Source: Paraplanobispora siamensis (GTDB lineage: Bacteria; Actinomycetota; Actinomycetes; Streptosporangiales; Streptosporangiaceae). Taken from it: DNA of 44,492 nt. Positions 18,823 to 27,586 of this stretch are shown in pieces; within the stretch, counting starts at the first letter, position 1, and every line of letters begins with the position of its first letter. Location: the NCBI RefSeq assembly GCF_016863175.1, contig NZ_BOOJ01000049.1:1-44492 (forward strand), given 5' to 3'. The notes beneath the pieces are model-generated. The model was not told the origin of the DNA and made no database searches. It saw nothing but the letters and a program-made list of their open reading frames with translations. The translations under genes and the position numbers were made by a program.

Positions 18823-19356
18823 TCACCGCAGGCTCTTCAGGTGCTCCACCACCGGGCTGTAGGCCCTCTCCAGCTCGCGTAGCTGGTCGTCGGTGAGCAG
18901 GTCGATGAAATGCTCCCGCACGCTGGCCACGTGGTGCGGCGCGACGTGCTGGATGGTCTTCCAGCCGTGCGCGGTGAGCACGGCGAAGGTCCCGCGCCGG
19001 TCGTCGGCGCAGGTCTCCCTGGAGACCAGGTCGGCCGCCTCCATCCGGGAGATCTGGTGGGACAGGCGGCTGCGGGACTGGATCGTGGCCTCGGCCAGAT
19101 CGCTCATGCGCATGCGGTGCCCGGGGGTCTCCGAGAGGTTGACCAGGATCTCGTAGTCGTTCACCGACAGCCCGAAGGCCTGCAGCTCACGGTCGAGCCG
19201 GTGTTCCAGGAGCTTGTGGGCGGCCAGGTGGGCGCGCCAGGCCCGCTGCTCGACGGTGGTGAGCCAGCGGGGTTCGTCGTCGTGCGCCCGGGGGTCGTCG
19301 CCGGCCTGCGGCACGGACGGCGAGTCGTCCGCCGGGCGGTCCTGCTCGGGGTCCAT
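18823..19356 (-). CDS. MarR-family transcriptional regulator
   Basis: Protein of 177 residues. The winged helix-turn-helix spans about residues 65-130: LSVNDYEILVNLSETPGHRMRMSDLAEA, then SRSRLSHQISRMEAADLVSRE as recognition helix, and DDRRGTFAVLTAHG as the wing. The first 30 residues are acidic and disordered. ATG start. It sits upstream of the lprG-MFS pair with a terminator between them, so it may regulate them or itself; a TACC-TCAC-GGTA dyad just upstream of the start is a possible operator. Ligand unknown. Confidence 0.88.
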   Translation of the reverse strand: MDPEQDRPADDSPSVPQAGDDPRAHDDEPRWLTTVEQRAWRAHLAAHKLLEHRLDRELQAFGLSVNDYEILVNLSETPGHRMRMSDLAEATIQSRSRLSHQISRMEAADLVSRETCADDRRGTFAVLTAHGWKTIQHVAPHHVASVREHFIDLLTDDQLRELERAYSPVVEHLKSLR

Positions 19357-19416
19357 GGACCGAACCTACCTCACGGTAAGGGGCCGCCTCCGCCGAAGAG
19401 GGAGCCGCACCGGCGG

Positions 19417-20058
19417 TCAGCCGAGTGTGATCGGGTGGTCGGCGACGGCGCAGACGGCGACGCCCGAGCCGGTCCGCCACTCCAGCAGGTGCCTGCCCTC
19501 CCACCGCAGGGCGCGCGGGTGCGGCGGGGCGTCGAGGGGCAGCGCGGACAGGTCTGTCCCGCGCAGGCTGTCCATGGTCAGCTCGCCGCGCTTGATGAGT
19601 GCCTCCTTGCGCACCCACAGCCGGATCAGCGCCTCGTTGTCGTGGACCAGGGGCCGTTCGGCGGGGGCGAGGAACTGCGCGGCCAGGGACTCGTCGACCG
19701 GGCCCGGGGGGACGTTCTCGGCGTCCACGCCGATCCGGCCCGGACCCGCCGCCGCGCACACGTACCCGCGGCTGTGGCTGAGGCTGACCCCGAGCCGGGG
19801 GATCTCGGCGAGGTACGGCCTGCCGTGCCCCGGCCCGTGGTACTCGCAGACCTGCAGCAGGGTCAGCCGGTCCTCCGGGACGCCGGCGACCTTGGCCGCG
19901 CACCGCCGTACGAGGATGTGGGCCGCGATGAAGTCACGCCGGTCGGACTCGCGGGCGAAGCGCGCGGCCCGTTCCCGCTCGACCTCGGTGAGCAGGGCCG
20001 TGCCGGCCGGGGAGATGATCTCGTCGGTGGGGCCGGCCATCACCAGGGAGTCGCGCAC
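19417..20058 (-). CDS. Sfp-type 4'-phosphopantetheinyl transferase
   Basis: Transfers the phosphopantetheine arm of CoA to carrier proteins of PKS, NRPS or fatty-acid synthases. Of 213 residues; motifs are GRPYLAEIPRLGVSLSHSRGY, IGVDAENV (Mg-binding acidic pair) and LWVRKEALIKRGEL (the W-x-x-KEA-x-x-K signature). The GTG at 20058 is used here; an ATG seven codons in is the alternative. Neither has a ribosome site, but TAATCT ends 6 nt before the GTG, so a leaderless transcript is possible. It starts 34 nt beyond the mas gene at the end of the mce operon, and its carrier-protein targets are not in the window. Confidence 0.87.
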   Translation of the reverse strand: MRDSLVMAGPTDEIISPAGTALLTEVERERAARFARESDRRDFIAAHILVRRCAAKVAGVPEDRLTLLQVCEYHGPGHGRPYLAEIPRLGVSLSHSRGYVCAAAGPGRIGVDAENVPPGPVDESLAAQFLAPAERPLVHDNEALIRLWVRKEALIKRGELTMDSLRGTDLSALPLDAPPHPRALRWEGRHLLEWRTGSGVAVCAVADHPITLG

Positions 20059-20092
20059 GTGCCCAGATTAGGGGTTCGGTGGGGCATGGGCG

Positions 20093-21067
20093 TCATTTGT
20101 CCTTCTTCTCGGGCTCCTTCCCGTCGGACTCCTTGCCGGTGGGCTTCGGGGACGGCTCGGTCTCGCCGAGGACCTTGCCGTCGGGGTCCGTCAGGAGCTC
20201 GTCGGCGGCGCCCATCACGGTCGCGTCGTTCACCTTCCACTGGCCGCCGGTCTTGACCAGGCCCAGCTCCATGTAGGCGCCGAGCATGCGCCGGGTGCCC
20301 GCGGTGCTCTTGACCTGGGAGTCGACGACCGTGATGGCCTTCGCCCTGCCCTCGGCGATCTCGGAGATGTAGACGCCGCGGACCGAGGCCGTGGAGGAGG
20401 CCTGCATCGCGGTGATCAGGCTCTCCAGCGGGCTGAACGCCTCGTTGTAGGTCTTCTCGAAGTCCTCGCCGGACAGGCTGAAGACGCGGTCGCGGTAGGC
20501 CTGGAGGTTGGCGTGGTCGTAGGTCTGCAGGGCCACGGCGAACTCCCCGGCCCGGGTGGAGACCGCCAGCCGCTCGGCCTTCTCCGCGGCCAGGAGGCCG
20601 GCCGTCCGCTCGGCCGAGATCCACTGGAGGACGGCGAAGGCCATGGCCCCGGCGACGGCCATCGCGACGACCGCACCGGCCAGCCGACCCCGCCACGCCC
20701 GCGTCCTCCCGCGTGGCGGCTCCTTCCCGGCGCCGGCCTCCTCCGCGGCGCCGGCCTCCTCCGCGGCCGCGGCCTCCTTCTCGGCGGCCGTTCCCCCTGC
20801 GACGGTTTCCCCGGTGACGGTCCCGGCCGCCTCATCGGAGGCGGCCGCGGGCTTCCCGGTGTCCTCGGGCTCGGCGCTGCTCTCGGGTCCGACGGTGCTC
20901 TCGGGTCCGACGGTGCTCTCGGGTCCGACGGTGCTCTCGGGCTCGGCGGCTGTCCCGGACTCCGCGACGGTCCCGGGTTCGGTGACGGTCCCGGGCTCCG
21001 CGGCCGTCTCGGGTTCCAGGGCGGTCTCGGCCGGGGACTCCTCGGTCCGCTGGGGGGTGGGACTCAT
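20093..21067 (-). CDS. Mce-associated membrane protein (Mas/Mam)
   Basis: Protein of 324 residues. About 125 N-terminal residues are low-complexity Glu/Pro/Thr/Ala sequence with STVGPE three times in tandem; one membrane helix follows at about 128-149, then an extracytoplasmic domain (VALQTYDHANLQAYRDRVFSLSGEDFEKTYNEAF) of the type coded after mce genes in mycobacteria, and a charged Lys/Glu tail. Mas proteins are thought to stabilise or assist the Mce complex. It starts 3 nt after mceF, so it is in the operon. Only one mas gene is present. Confidence 0.85.
   Translation of the reverse strand: MSPTPQRTEESPAETALEPETAAEPGTVTEPGTVAESGTAAEPESTVGPESTVGPESTVGPESSAEPEDTGKPAAASDEAAGTVTGETVAGGTAAEKEAAAAEEAGAAEEAGAGKEPPRGRTRAWRGRLAGAVVAMAVAGAMAFAVLQWISAERTAGLLAAEKAERLAVSTRAGEFAVALQTYDHANLQAYRDRVFSLSGEDFEKTYNEAFSPLESLITAMQASSTASVRGVYISEIAEGRAKAITVVDSQVKSTAGTRRMLGAYMELGLVKTGGQWKVNDATVMGAADELLTDPDGKVLGETEPSPKPTGKESDGKEPEKKDK
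20881..20940. repeat. 18-bp tandem repeat in the mas gene
   Basis: Just over three nearly identical 18-nt units coding STVGPE on the minus strand; in-frame copy-number change would only alter the disordered tail length. Confidence 0.8.
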
Positions 21068-21070
21068 GCG

Positions 21071-22429
21071 CTACTCCTGTTCACGGCGGCGGGTTGCCCG
21101 GCCGACGGCGATCCAGCCGAGCACGCCGCCGGAGATGACGACGGCGAGGAAGATCGCGATGGCGAAGGGGGTGAGGTCCTGCGAGGACGAGCCGGTGTCC
21201 GCTCCGGTGTCGCCGGCCCCGGGCGTGGGGGTCTCCTCGGAACCGTCGGCCTGCGGGGGGCTCTCCTCCGCCCCGGGCGTGCCGTCCGGATCGGTGCCCG
21301 TCCCGTAGTCCGGGGGAAGGGTGTCCTCGGGGTGGGGACCGGGGTCCGGGTCGTCGTCGCTGCGGGTCATGGGCGGGACGGGCGCGCCCTTGGGACACGC
21401 CCGCAGGGCGGGGGTCGAGGGCGGGGCCAGCGGGCCGCGGTACTCCTCGGCCACCCGCGGGCCGCCCGGGACGCTGAAGACGAAGGTGACCCTGCCGTAC
21501 AGCCCGCCGGACTGCCGCTCGGTCGTGTCGGCCAGCAGGGCCTGGGTGGTCGGGACCGTCCGCAGCAGGTGGTTGACGTGCTGCTGGTTGCGGGCGGTGA
21601 ACACCACGCCCTGCCGCATCCCGGCGGCCGTCAGGAAGCAGGACAGCCCCGGGCGCGCGCTGTTGAGCAGGTGGTCGATCTGGCGGAAGAAGGAGGGTCC
21701 GTGTTCGAGGGCGGCGTACAGCTGCCTGCGGGACTCGCGGATCGTGCGGGTCACGCCCGCAAGGTCGGCCACCCCCTCGGCCAGCTCCTCCCGCCTGCTC
21801 GTGAGCGTCCCGGTCAGCCGGGTCAGGTTCACCGAAAGCTCGTCGAGCAGCCGGGTGTTCTCGGCGAGCGTGGTGGTGACGTCGTGCGTGTTGTCCACGA
21901 TCTCCCGGATCGACGTCGTACGGCCGTCCAGGCCGGCCGCCAGCTCGCTCACGATGGTCTCGGCGTCCTCGGCCGGGACCGCGTTCAGCAGCTTGCCGAC
22001 CCCGTCGAACAGCTTGCGGTAGTCCAGGGGGACCGTGGTGCTGGACAGCGGGATGGTCGAGCCGGGGGGCATGACCGCGCCCCCGGCGTCGCCCTCGGGC
22101 GGGGAGATCTCCACGTACGGCTCGCCGATCGCGGACTTGCGGCGCACCTCGGCCGTGACGCCCTGCGGGATCCGCATGTCCCGCTCGATGCTCAGCCCCA
22201 CCACGATCTTGCCGGGGGCCAGCGCGACGTCGTCGATCCGGCCGATCCGCACGCCGAGGTAGGCCACGTCGAAGCCGCGCACCAGGCCGGGGGAGGAGAC
22301 GAACTCCACGTTGATCCGGTAGGGGCGCTCGATGACGTCGAGCTTGATGATGCTGGTGAACGCCCACACGGTCATCACCAGTCCGAGGACCGCGAAGAAG
22401 CCGAGGTTGATCCAGATGCGCCTCCTCAT
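21071..22429 (-). CDS. Mce-family protein MceF with extra C-terminal membrane helix
   Basis: Last of six Mce proteins, 452 residues. The N-terminal helix (about 8-28) anchors it, the MlaD/Mce domain follows (PYRINVEFVSSPGLVRGFDVAYLGVRIGRI), then a long helical region. After about residue 340 an acidic, Pro/Gly-rich linker of roughly 80 residues leads to a second hydrophobic helix at about 423-441 and a basic end, so the C terminus is likely also membrane-inserted; this is unlike the usual single-anchored MceF. ATG overlaps the mceE stop (ATGA). Confidence 0.9.
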   Translation of the reverse strand: MRRRIWINLGFFAVLGLVMTVWAFTSIIKLDVIERPYRINVEFVSSPGLVRGFDVAYLGVRIGRIDDVALAPGKIVVGLSIERDMRIPQGVTAEVRRKSAIGEPYVEISPPEGDAGGAVMPPGSTIPLSSTTVPLDYRKLFDGVGKLLNAVPAEDAETIVSELAAGLDGRTTSIREIVDNTHDVTTTLAENTRLLDELSVNLTRLTGTLTSRREELAEGVADLAGVTRTIRESRRQLYAALEHGPSFFRQIDHLLNSARPGLSCFLTAAGMRQGVVFTARNQQHVNHLLRTVPTTQALLADTTERQSGGLYGRVTFVFSVPGGPRVAEEYRGPLAPPSTPALRACPKGAPVPPMTRSDDDPDPGPHPEDTLPPDYGTGTDPDGTPGAEESPPQADGSEETPTPGAGDTGADTGSSSQDLTPFAIAIFLAVVISGGVLGWIAVGRATRRREQE

Positions 22430-23439
22430 CGCGGCGGCTCCAGCAGCAGGCGGAAGTCGTCCACGGAGTTGGGCAGGCGCGGCCGCTGCTCCTTCTTCGG
22501 CTTGGGCATCAGCAGGCCCTTGATCCAGACGTAGGTCAGCAGCTGGCCGTTCACCACGATCGGCGGCTGGTCGACGAACCGCTGGATCCGGTCGAGGAGG
22601 ACCTTCAGGTCCTCCTTGCCGCGCACCATCGAGGTGGAGACGGCGTCGACGCGGCGCAGCAGGGTGCGCAGGCGGGCCGCGTGCCGCGGATAGACGGTCG
22701 CGTTGACCTCCTTGGCCAGGGCGGTCAGCTCCCTGAGTGTCTTCTTGACGTGCTTGCGGCCGTGGTTGAGCCGGGCGGTGGCGTCGTTGACGCTGCCGGG
22801 CAGCTTGTCCAGCTCCGCCTCGCCCGCGGCCAGGTCCTCGCCCAGCTCGGCCAGGCCGTCGATGGTGCGGGCGAGGTCCCGGCGGGACTCGGCGTAGGCG
22901 GTGGTGACCTCGGTGGTCTGGCGCAGCAGCCGGTTGAGCTCCTCGCCCCTGCCGCCGATCCCGGTCGCCGCGGCGTCCAGGACGGCGTTGACGTCCTGGG
23001 CGCCGAGCGCGTCGATCAGCGGCCCGGCCCGCGCGGTGACCTGCTCGATGTCCGGCTCCACCGACGTCCGGGCGATGGTCGCGCCGTCCTGCAGGAACGG
23101 GCCGGTGGTCATGTCCCTGCCCTCGGGCAGCTGCAACTCGATGTAGTTCTCACCGAGGATCGAGGTCTTGGCCACGACCGCGGAGGTGCCCTCGGGCACC
23201 CGGTTGCCCTCCTCGATCGACATGGTGACCCTGGCGCGGTAGCCCTCCAGGCGGATGCCGGTGACGCTGCCCACCCGCACGTCGGAGACCTGCACGCTGT
23301 GCCCCACCACCAGGCTCTGCACGTCGTCGAAGGTCGCGTCCACCGTGAGCTCCCCGGTCGGCGCGCCCACGGTCTGCAGGGTGCACGCGGCCGTCAGCGA
23401 CAACCCGGCCAACCCCGCCGTCAGCCCGGCCCGTCTCAT
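22426..23439 (-). CDS. Mce-family lipoprotein MceE
   Basis: Protein of 337 residues and probably lipidated: the signal peptide ends LTAAC with Cys19. The Mce/MlaD domain (TVDATFDDVQSLVVGHSVQVSDVRVGSV) is followed by a long helical segment. An earlier GTG at 23448 overlaps the mceD stop, but AGGAGG at 23448-23453 lies 8 nt before the ATG at 23439, which yields a clean signal peptide, so I place the start there. MceE lipoproteins (LprK type) are the usual fifth gene in mce operons. Confidence 0.9.
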   Translation of the reverse strand: MRRAGLTAGLAGLSLTAACTLQTVGAPTGELTVDATFDDVQSLVVGHSVQVSDVRVGSVTGIRLEGYRARVTMSIEEGNRVPEGTSAVVAKTSILGENYIELQLPEGRDMTTGPFLQDGATIARTSVEPDIEQVTARAGPLIDALGAQDVNAVLDAAATGIGGRGEELNRLLRQTTEVTTAYAESRRDLARTIDGLAELGEDLAAGEAELDKLPGSVNDATARLNHGRKHVKKTLRELTALAKEVNATVYPRHAARLRTLLRRVDAVSTSMVRGKEDLKVLLDRIQRFVDQPPIVVNGQLLTYVWIKGLLMPKPKKEQRPRLPNSVDDFRLLLEPPR

Positions 23440-23444
23440 CCCGC

Positions 23445-24479
23445 TCACCTCCTCGCCTGCCAGGGGCAGTTGCTGAGCTCCCCGGGCAGGCAGGGGACCT
23501 TGCCCAGGCCCAGGGCGTCGAACAGGGGGGTCAGCCAGGCGCGGGTCATCGCGTTCAGGACCAGGCGGAACTTGAGCACGTGGTGCTCCCTGTCCCAGGA
23601 CATGACCATGTTGTCGACGAACTTGCGGGTCCCCGCGATGGCGTCGGCCGCCGACTCGCTGTTCACCTTCATGGTGATCACCAGCTCGGCGAGGTTGGTC
23701 ACGCCCCGGGGCAGCTTCACCTGGTAGGCCTCCACCAGCGCGTCACCCCGCTGCACCACCTCCGCCAGGCCGGTGATGAAGCGCCGCATGCGCTGCCGCT
23801 CGTCCGCCAGCGCGGCGCTGGCCTCGGCGAAGGCGTCGATGGTCGTCTTGACCTGCTTCTCGCGCTTGTTGAGGCTGACGGCCAGCCGGTTGAGGTTGCC
23901 GGCCAGCTCGATCAGCTGCTCGTCCTGCCCGGCGAGCGTGCGGGTGAGCGAGGCCGCGTCGTCCAGGGCCTCGTTGATCTGCACGCCCCGGCCCCTGACG
24001 CTGTCGGCCAGGTCGCCGGCGACGTCGCCCATCTTCTCGGTGTCCAGCGCGTCGGTGAGCTTGGTGAACGCCGCCAGCGCGTCGTCGATCTCCACCGGCA
24101 GGTCGGTGCGCTCCAGCGGGATCACCGCACCCGGCGCGAGCCGCGGCATGCCCGGCTTCCACGGCGGGTGCAGCACCACGTTCCGCTCGCCCAGCGTGTT
24201 CTGCGGGGCCACGATCGCCATGACGTCGGCGGGCAGCGGGATCCCGCCGTCGACGAGCAGGTCGGCGCGGACCCGGTCGCCCTCCACGGTGAGCTTCTCC
24301 ACCGTCCCCGCGTCCAGGCCCATCACCTTCACCTTGGCCTGCTCGTACAGCGACGGCGCCGCCCGGAAGTAGGCGGTCAGCCGGTACGGCCCCGCCGCGC
24401 CGGGCAGCAGCGAGCACCCGCCCGCCCCCGCCAGGAGCGTCGCCGACAGCAGGATCGCGGCCAGTCTGCGCAGCTTCAC
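23445..24479 (-). CDS. Mce-family protein MceD, probable lipoprotein
   Basis: Protein of 344 residues with a signal peptide ending LAGAGGC (Cys22), a poor but possible lipobox; a lipid-anchored MceD is unusual compared with mycobacteria, where only MceE is a lipoprotein. The Mce domain (YRLTAYFRAAPSLYEQAKVKVMGLDAG) is followed by helical repeats with coiled-coil character. GTG start overlaps the mceC stop (GTGA). Order in the operon is the main reason for calling it MceD. Confidence 0.87.
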   Translation of the reverse strand: MKLRRLAAILLSATLLAGAGGCSLLPGAAGPYRLTAYFRAAPSLYEQAKVKVMGLDAGTVEKLTVEGDRVRADLLVDGGIPLPADVMAIVAPQNTLGERNVVLHPPWKPGMPRLAPGAVIPLERTDLPVEIDDALAAFTKLTDALDTEKMGDVAGDLADSVRGRGVQINEALDDAASLTRTLAGQDEQLIELAGNLNRLAVSLNKREKQVKTTIDAFAEASAALADERQRMRRFITGLAEVVQRGDALVEAYQVKLPRGVTNLAELVITMKVNSESAADAIAGTRKFVDNMVMSWDREHHVLKFRLVLNAMTRAWLTPLFDALGLGKVPCLPGELSNCPWQARR

Positions 24480-25501
24480 CGGTCACTCCTGTTCCGGCGG
24501 ATGGCGCCGAGCACCTCGGGGTTGATCGGGCCGAGCCCGACGGCGATGGCGTCCACCCACGGGCCCTGCCCCCCGGTGGTGGCCAGCCCGGAGAAGGTGG
24601 GCCCGACCCACGTGAGGACCGAGTTGAGGGCCTTGCCGCTGGTGGAGTCGAGCCGGTTGCTGATCGCGGTCACGTCGTCCATCACCGCGACCAGGTTCTC
24701 CTCGTGCTCGGTGATCAGCGTGGTGATGCTGCCGACCAGTTCGCTGCCGTCGCCGAGCAGGGTCCGCAGCTCGTCACGGCGCAGCCGCAGCTCGTCGAGC
24801 ATGATCTCGACGGAGTCGATCAGCCGGCCGAGCTGGGCGTCCTTGGCGTCCAGCACCTTTACGATCTTGTTGCCGTTGTCCAGCAGCCTCTGCAGCTCGG
24901 GCTCGCTCTCGCTGATGACCTCCGACAGCTCGCCGATGTTGTCCAGCAGCCTGGTCACCCGGCCCTGCGGGGCGGGCTCCAGCTCCGACAGCTCCTGCAG
25001 GAGGGTGTCGACCGCCTCGGTGTCCAGCCGGTCCAGCAGCCGGGTGGCGTCCTTGAGCGCGTCGGTGACCAGCGTCGGCGTGCTGGTCCGCTCCATCGGG
25101 ATCACCCGGTCCTGCTCGGGCAGCTCGTCCATGTAGGGCCGGGTGACCGGCCCGGTGAGCTTGACGTAGCGCCCGCCCAGCAGGTTGGACAGGGTGATGT
25201 CCGCGTGGGTCTGCGCGCCGAGCCGTACGCCGTCGTCCACCTTCCAGGTCACCACGACGTGCCCCTTGGCGTAGTCGGCCCGGACCTCGGTGACCTTGCC
25301 GACGGGCACGCCCGCCACCCGCACGTCGTTGCCCGCGCGCAGCCCGGCCGAGTCCGGCAGGATCGCCGACATCGTGTACCCGCCCTCCAGCAGTCCCAGG
25401 TTGCCGACCAGGAAGGTGACGATCAGGGTGGTGGCCAGGGCCGCCATCGACACCACGCCGACGGTCAGCTTGTTGCGGTCGCGGAAGGACTTGATCGCCA
25501 T
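24476..25501 (-). CDS. Mce-family protein MceC
   Basis: Protein of 341 residues, with an N-terminal membrane helix (about 12-35), an MlaD/Mce domain (YTMSAILPDSAGLRAGNDVRVAGVPVGKVTEV) and a long helical part. Its ATG shares one base with the mceB stop (TGATG). The six Mce subunits are expected to form the periplasmic-facing hexamer that carries lipid to the YrbE permeases. Confidence 0.9.
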   Translation of the reverse strand: MAIKSFRDRNKLTVGVVSMAALATTLIVTFLVGNLGLLEGGYTMSAILPDSAGLRAGNDVRVAGVPVGKVTEVRADYAKGHVVVTWKVDDGVRLGAQTHADITLSNLLGGRYVKLTGPVTRPYMDELPEQDRVIPMERTSTPTLVTDALKDATRLLDRLDTEAVDTLLQELSELEPAPQGRVTRLLDNIGELSEVISESEPELQRLLDNGNKIVKVLDAKDAQLGRLIDSVEIMLDELRLRRDELRTLLGDGSELVGSITTLITEHEENLVAVMDDVTAISNRLDSTSGKALNSVLTWVGPTFSGLATTGGQGPWVDAIAVGLGPINPEVLGAIRRNRSDR

Positions 25502-26559
25502 CAGGGCCCCACCAGTACGCGTCGCAGGTTCCCCGTGGTGGTGAGCCTCATCCCGCCGCGCAGCGGCGGCGGAGTGGTCATCGGGTAGGGGCAGGGCACC
25601 GGGCCGAGCGCCACGCAGGGCACCGCCGTGGTGACGAAGTGGCCCCGGCCGGTCACCTGGAAGGAGCGGCTCAGCGGCGGGGTGAGGGTGTTCAGCAGCT
25701 TCTCGACGCGGCCGATGTTGCGCCGGACGCCGCCGGTGAGCCGGGTCATGTGGTCCACCACCCGGCCGAACTCCTCGGCGTTCTCGCCGAGCACCCGGTT
25801 GTTGACCTCGGCCGTGGTCGACAGCTCCACCAGGGCCTCGTCGACCAGCTTGCGGTTGCGGGCGAAGGCGTCGGTCAGGATGACCAGGTTGTCCACGAGC
25901 CGGGCGATCTGCTTGTCCCTGCGGGCGATCACGCCGCTCACCGTGGCGTAGTCCTCCAGCAGCGCTTTGATGATCTTCTTGCGTTCGGCGACGGTGGTGG
26001 TCAGCCGGTCGAGGTTGTCCACCAGCAGGGGGATGTTCTCCTGGTTGCCGTCCAGCGCCTCGCCCGCGGCGGTGAGCAGCTGGTTGATCTGCTCGGGATC
26101 CAGGCTCCGGGTCAGCGGGCCCAGGTCGCTGACCAGCTCGCCGATGTCGACCACCGAGCTGGTCCGTTTCAGCCGGGCCCCGTCGGCCAGCGTGTCCGTG
26201 GCGGTGCCCGGTTCCAGATAGATCACCCGCTGGCCGATGGTGTTGCGCCAGCGGACCGAGGCGGTGGTGTCGGAGGGGACCTTCACGGAGGTCTGCACGC
26301 TCAGGGTGACCTCGGCCTTGCCGTTGACCACCACGATCTCGTCCACCTGCCCGACCGGCGCGCCGGCGATCTTCACCTGGTCGCCCGTGTGCAGCCCGGA
26401 GACGTCGTCGAAGGTGCCCACCAGCACGTAGGTGTCGCCCACCCCCACCCGGGCGATCTGCGCGCCGATCAGGACGATCAGCGTGACCGTCACGGCCAGG
26501 AAGAGGCCGAACTTGCCCAGCGTCCACAGCCGCTGGGTCTGCTCTCTCGACCGGGCCAT
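25501..26559 (-). CDS. Mce-family protein MceB
   Basis: Protein of 352 residues. One N-terminal helix (about 13-35), then the Mce domain (TYVLVGTFDDVSGLHTGDQVKIAGAPVG) and a helical tail ending in a Cys-containing segment (VPCVALGPVPCPYPMTTPPP) typical of MceB C termini. Starts 4 nt after the mceA stop. Second subunit of the lipid importer. Confidence 0.9.
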   Translation of the reverse strand: MARSREQTQRLWTLGKFGLFLAVTVTLIVLIGAQIARVGVGDTYVLVGTFDDVSGLHTGDQVKIAGAPVGQVDEIVVVNGKAEVTLSVQTSVKVPSDTTASVRWRNTIGQRVIYLEPGTATDTLADGARLKRTSSVVDIGELVSDLGPLTRSLDPEQINQLLTAAGEALDGNQENIPLLVDNLDRLTTTVAERKKIIKALLEDYATVSGVIARRDKQIARLVDNLVILTDAFARNRKLVDEALVELSTTAEVNNRVLGENAEEFGRVVDHMTRLTGGVRRNIGRVEKLLNTLTPPLSRSFQVTGRGHFVTTAVPCVALGPVPCPYPMTTPPPLRGGMRLTTTGNLRRVLVGP

Positions 26560-26563
26560 CGGC

Positions 26564-27580
26564 TCACCCGCCGTTCGAGGAGCCGCAGGCGCCGATGAAC
26601 AGCTCGCATACGTCGGTGGCGACGAAGGCCTCCATCTTGAGCTGGTTGGCGCCGCCCGGACCGCGGGCCGAGACCAGGTCGTTCAGGACGTTCAGGATCT
26701 GGTTCAGCCCGCGTACGCCGTCGCCCGCCAGGCCGAGCTGCGCGTAGATCAGGGCCGCCGCGCGCTCTCCGGCGTTCACCGCGGCCCGGAGGTCGTCGCG
26801 GTGGGTGCGCAGGCCGTACGCGCTCAGGCTGGACAGCTCGTCGAACTCCCGCATCAGCGCGCGTATCTTGTCGGCCCGCTCCAGCAGGCCGGGGGTGAGC
26901 ACGTTGACGTCGGAGGCGATGCCCACGACCTCGTCGCCCTTGTCGGAGAGGCTTTCGCTCAGCGCCGCGGCGTCGCCGATGAAGCGCTGGAAGTCCTCGC
27001 GGTGCCGGTGCGCGACGCCGACGACCTTCCCGGAGCTGTCGATGATCTCGCCGATCCGCGGGCCCTTGCCGTCCAGGCCCCGGCCCAGGGTGTGCACGAT
27101 GGTGGTGACGTCGGCGGGGTCCACCGCGCCGAGCCCCTCGTAGGCGTCGGCCAGGGAGTCCGACAGGTCGACCGGCGCCCGGGTCCTGGTGATGACCGCC
27201 CCGGCGCCCAGGTAGGGGCCGGTGGTCTCCCCGGCGCCGAGGACCAGGTCGACGAACTTCGGGCCGAAGACGGAGGTCGGCTCGATCGCGGCGGTGACGG
27301 TCTCGGGCACCTTGATCCCGGGCTCCACGTGCATGGTCACCACCGCCCGGCCCCGGGCGTCCAGGGTCACCGAGCTGACCCCGCCCACGGTGATGCCGCG
27401 GATCTTGACGGGCGAGTTGGTGTCCAGGCCCTGGCCCGCCCGGGTGAAGACGGCCGACAGCATGACGCCGGCGTGGTTGGCCGTGCTCCGGACGATGACG
27501 ACGAGCGTCAGGACGGTGACGACGATCACGACCACCGAGATGGTCAGCCTGACCGGCAGGGGGACCTCACCGCGGGCCAT
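26564..27580 (-). CDS. Mce-family protein MceA
   Basis: Protein of 338 residues: N-terminal membrane helix (about 9-31), Mce domain (MLSAVFTRAGQGLDTNSPVKIRGITVGGV), helical region and a two-Cys end (VCELFIGACGSSNGG). Follows yrbEB by 6 nt with an ATG start. First of the six Mce proteins. Confidence 0.9.
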   Translation of the reverse strand: MARGEVPLPVRLTISVVVIVVTVLTLVVIVRSTANHAGVMLSAVFTRAGQGLDTNSPVKIRGITVGGVSSVTLDARGRAVVTMHVEPGIKVPETVTAAIEPTSVFGPKFVDLVLGAGETTGPYLGAGAVITRTRAPVDLSDSLADAYEGLGAVDPADVTTIVHTLGRGLDGKGPRIGEIIDSSGKVVGVAHRHREDFQRFIGDAAALSESLSDKGDEVVGIASDVNVLTPGLLERADKIRALMREFDELSSLSAYGLRTHRDDLRAAVNAGERAAALIYAQLGLAGDGVRGLNQILNVLNDLVSARGPGGANQLKMEAFVATDVCELFIGACGSSNGG

Positions 27581-27586
27581 CGCCGC

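Noticed and set aside
19165-19903. 238-codon minus frame overlapping the MarR and phosphopantetheinyl transferase genes
   Set aside because: Frame-shifted reading of two genes with intact family motifs.
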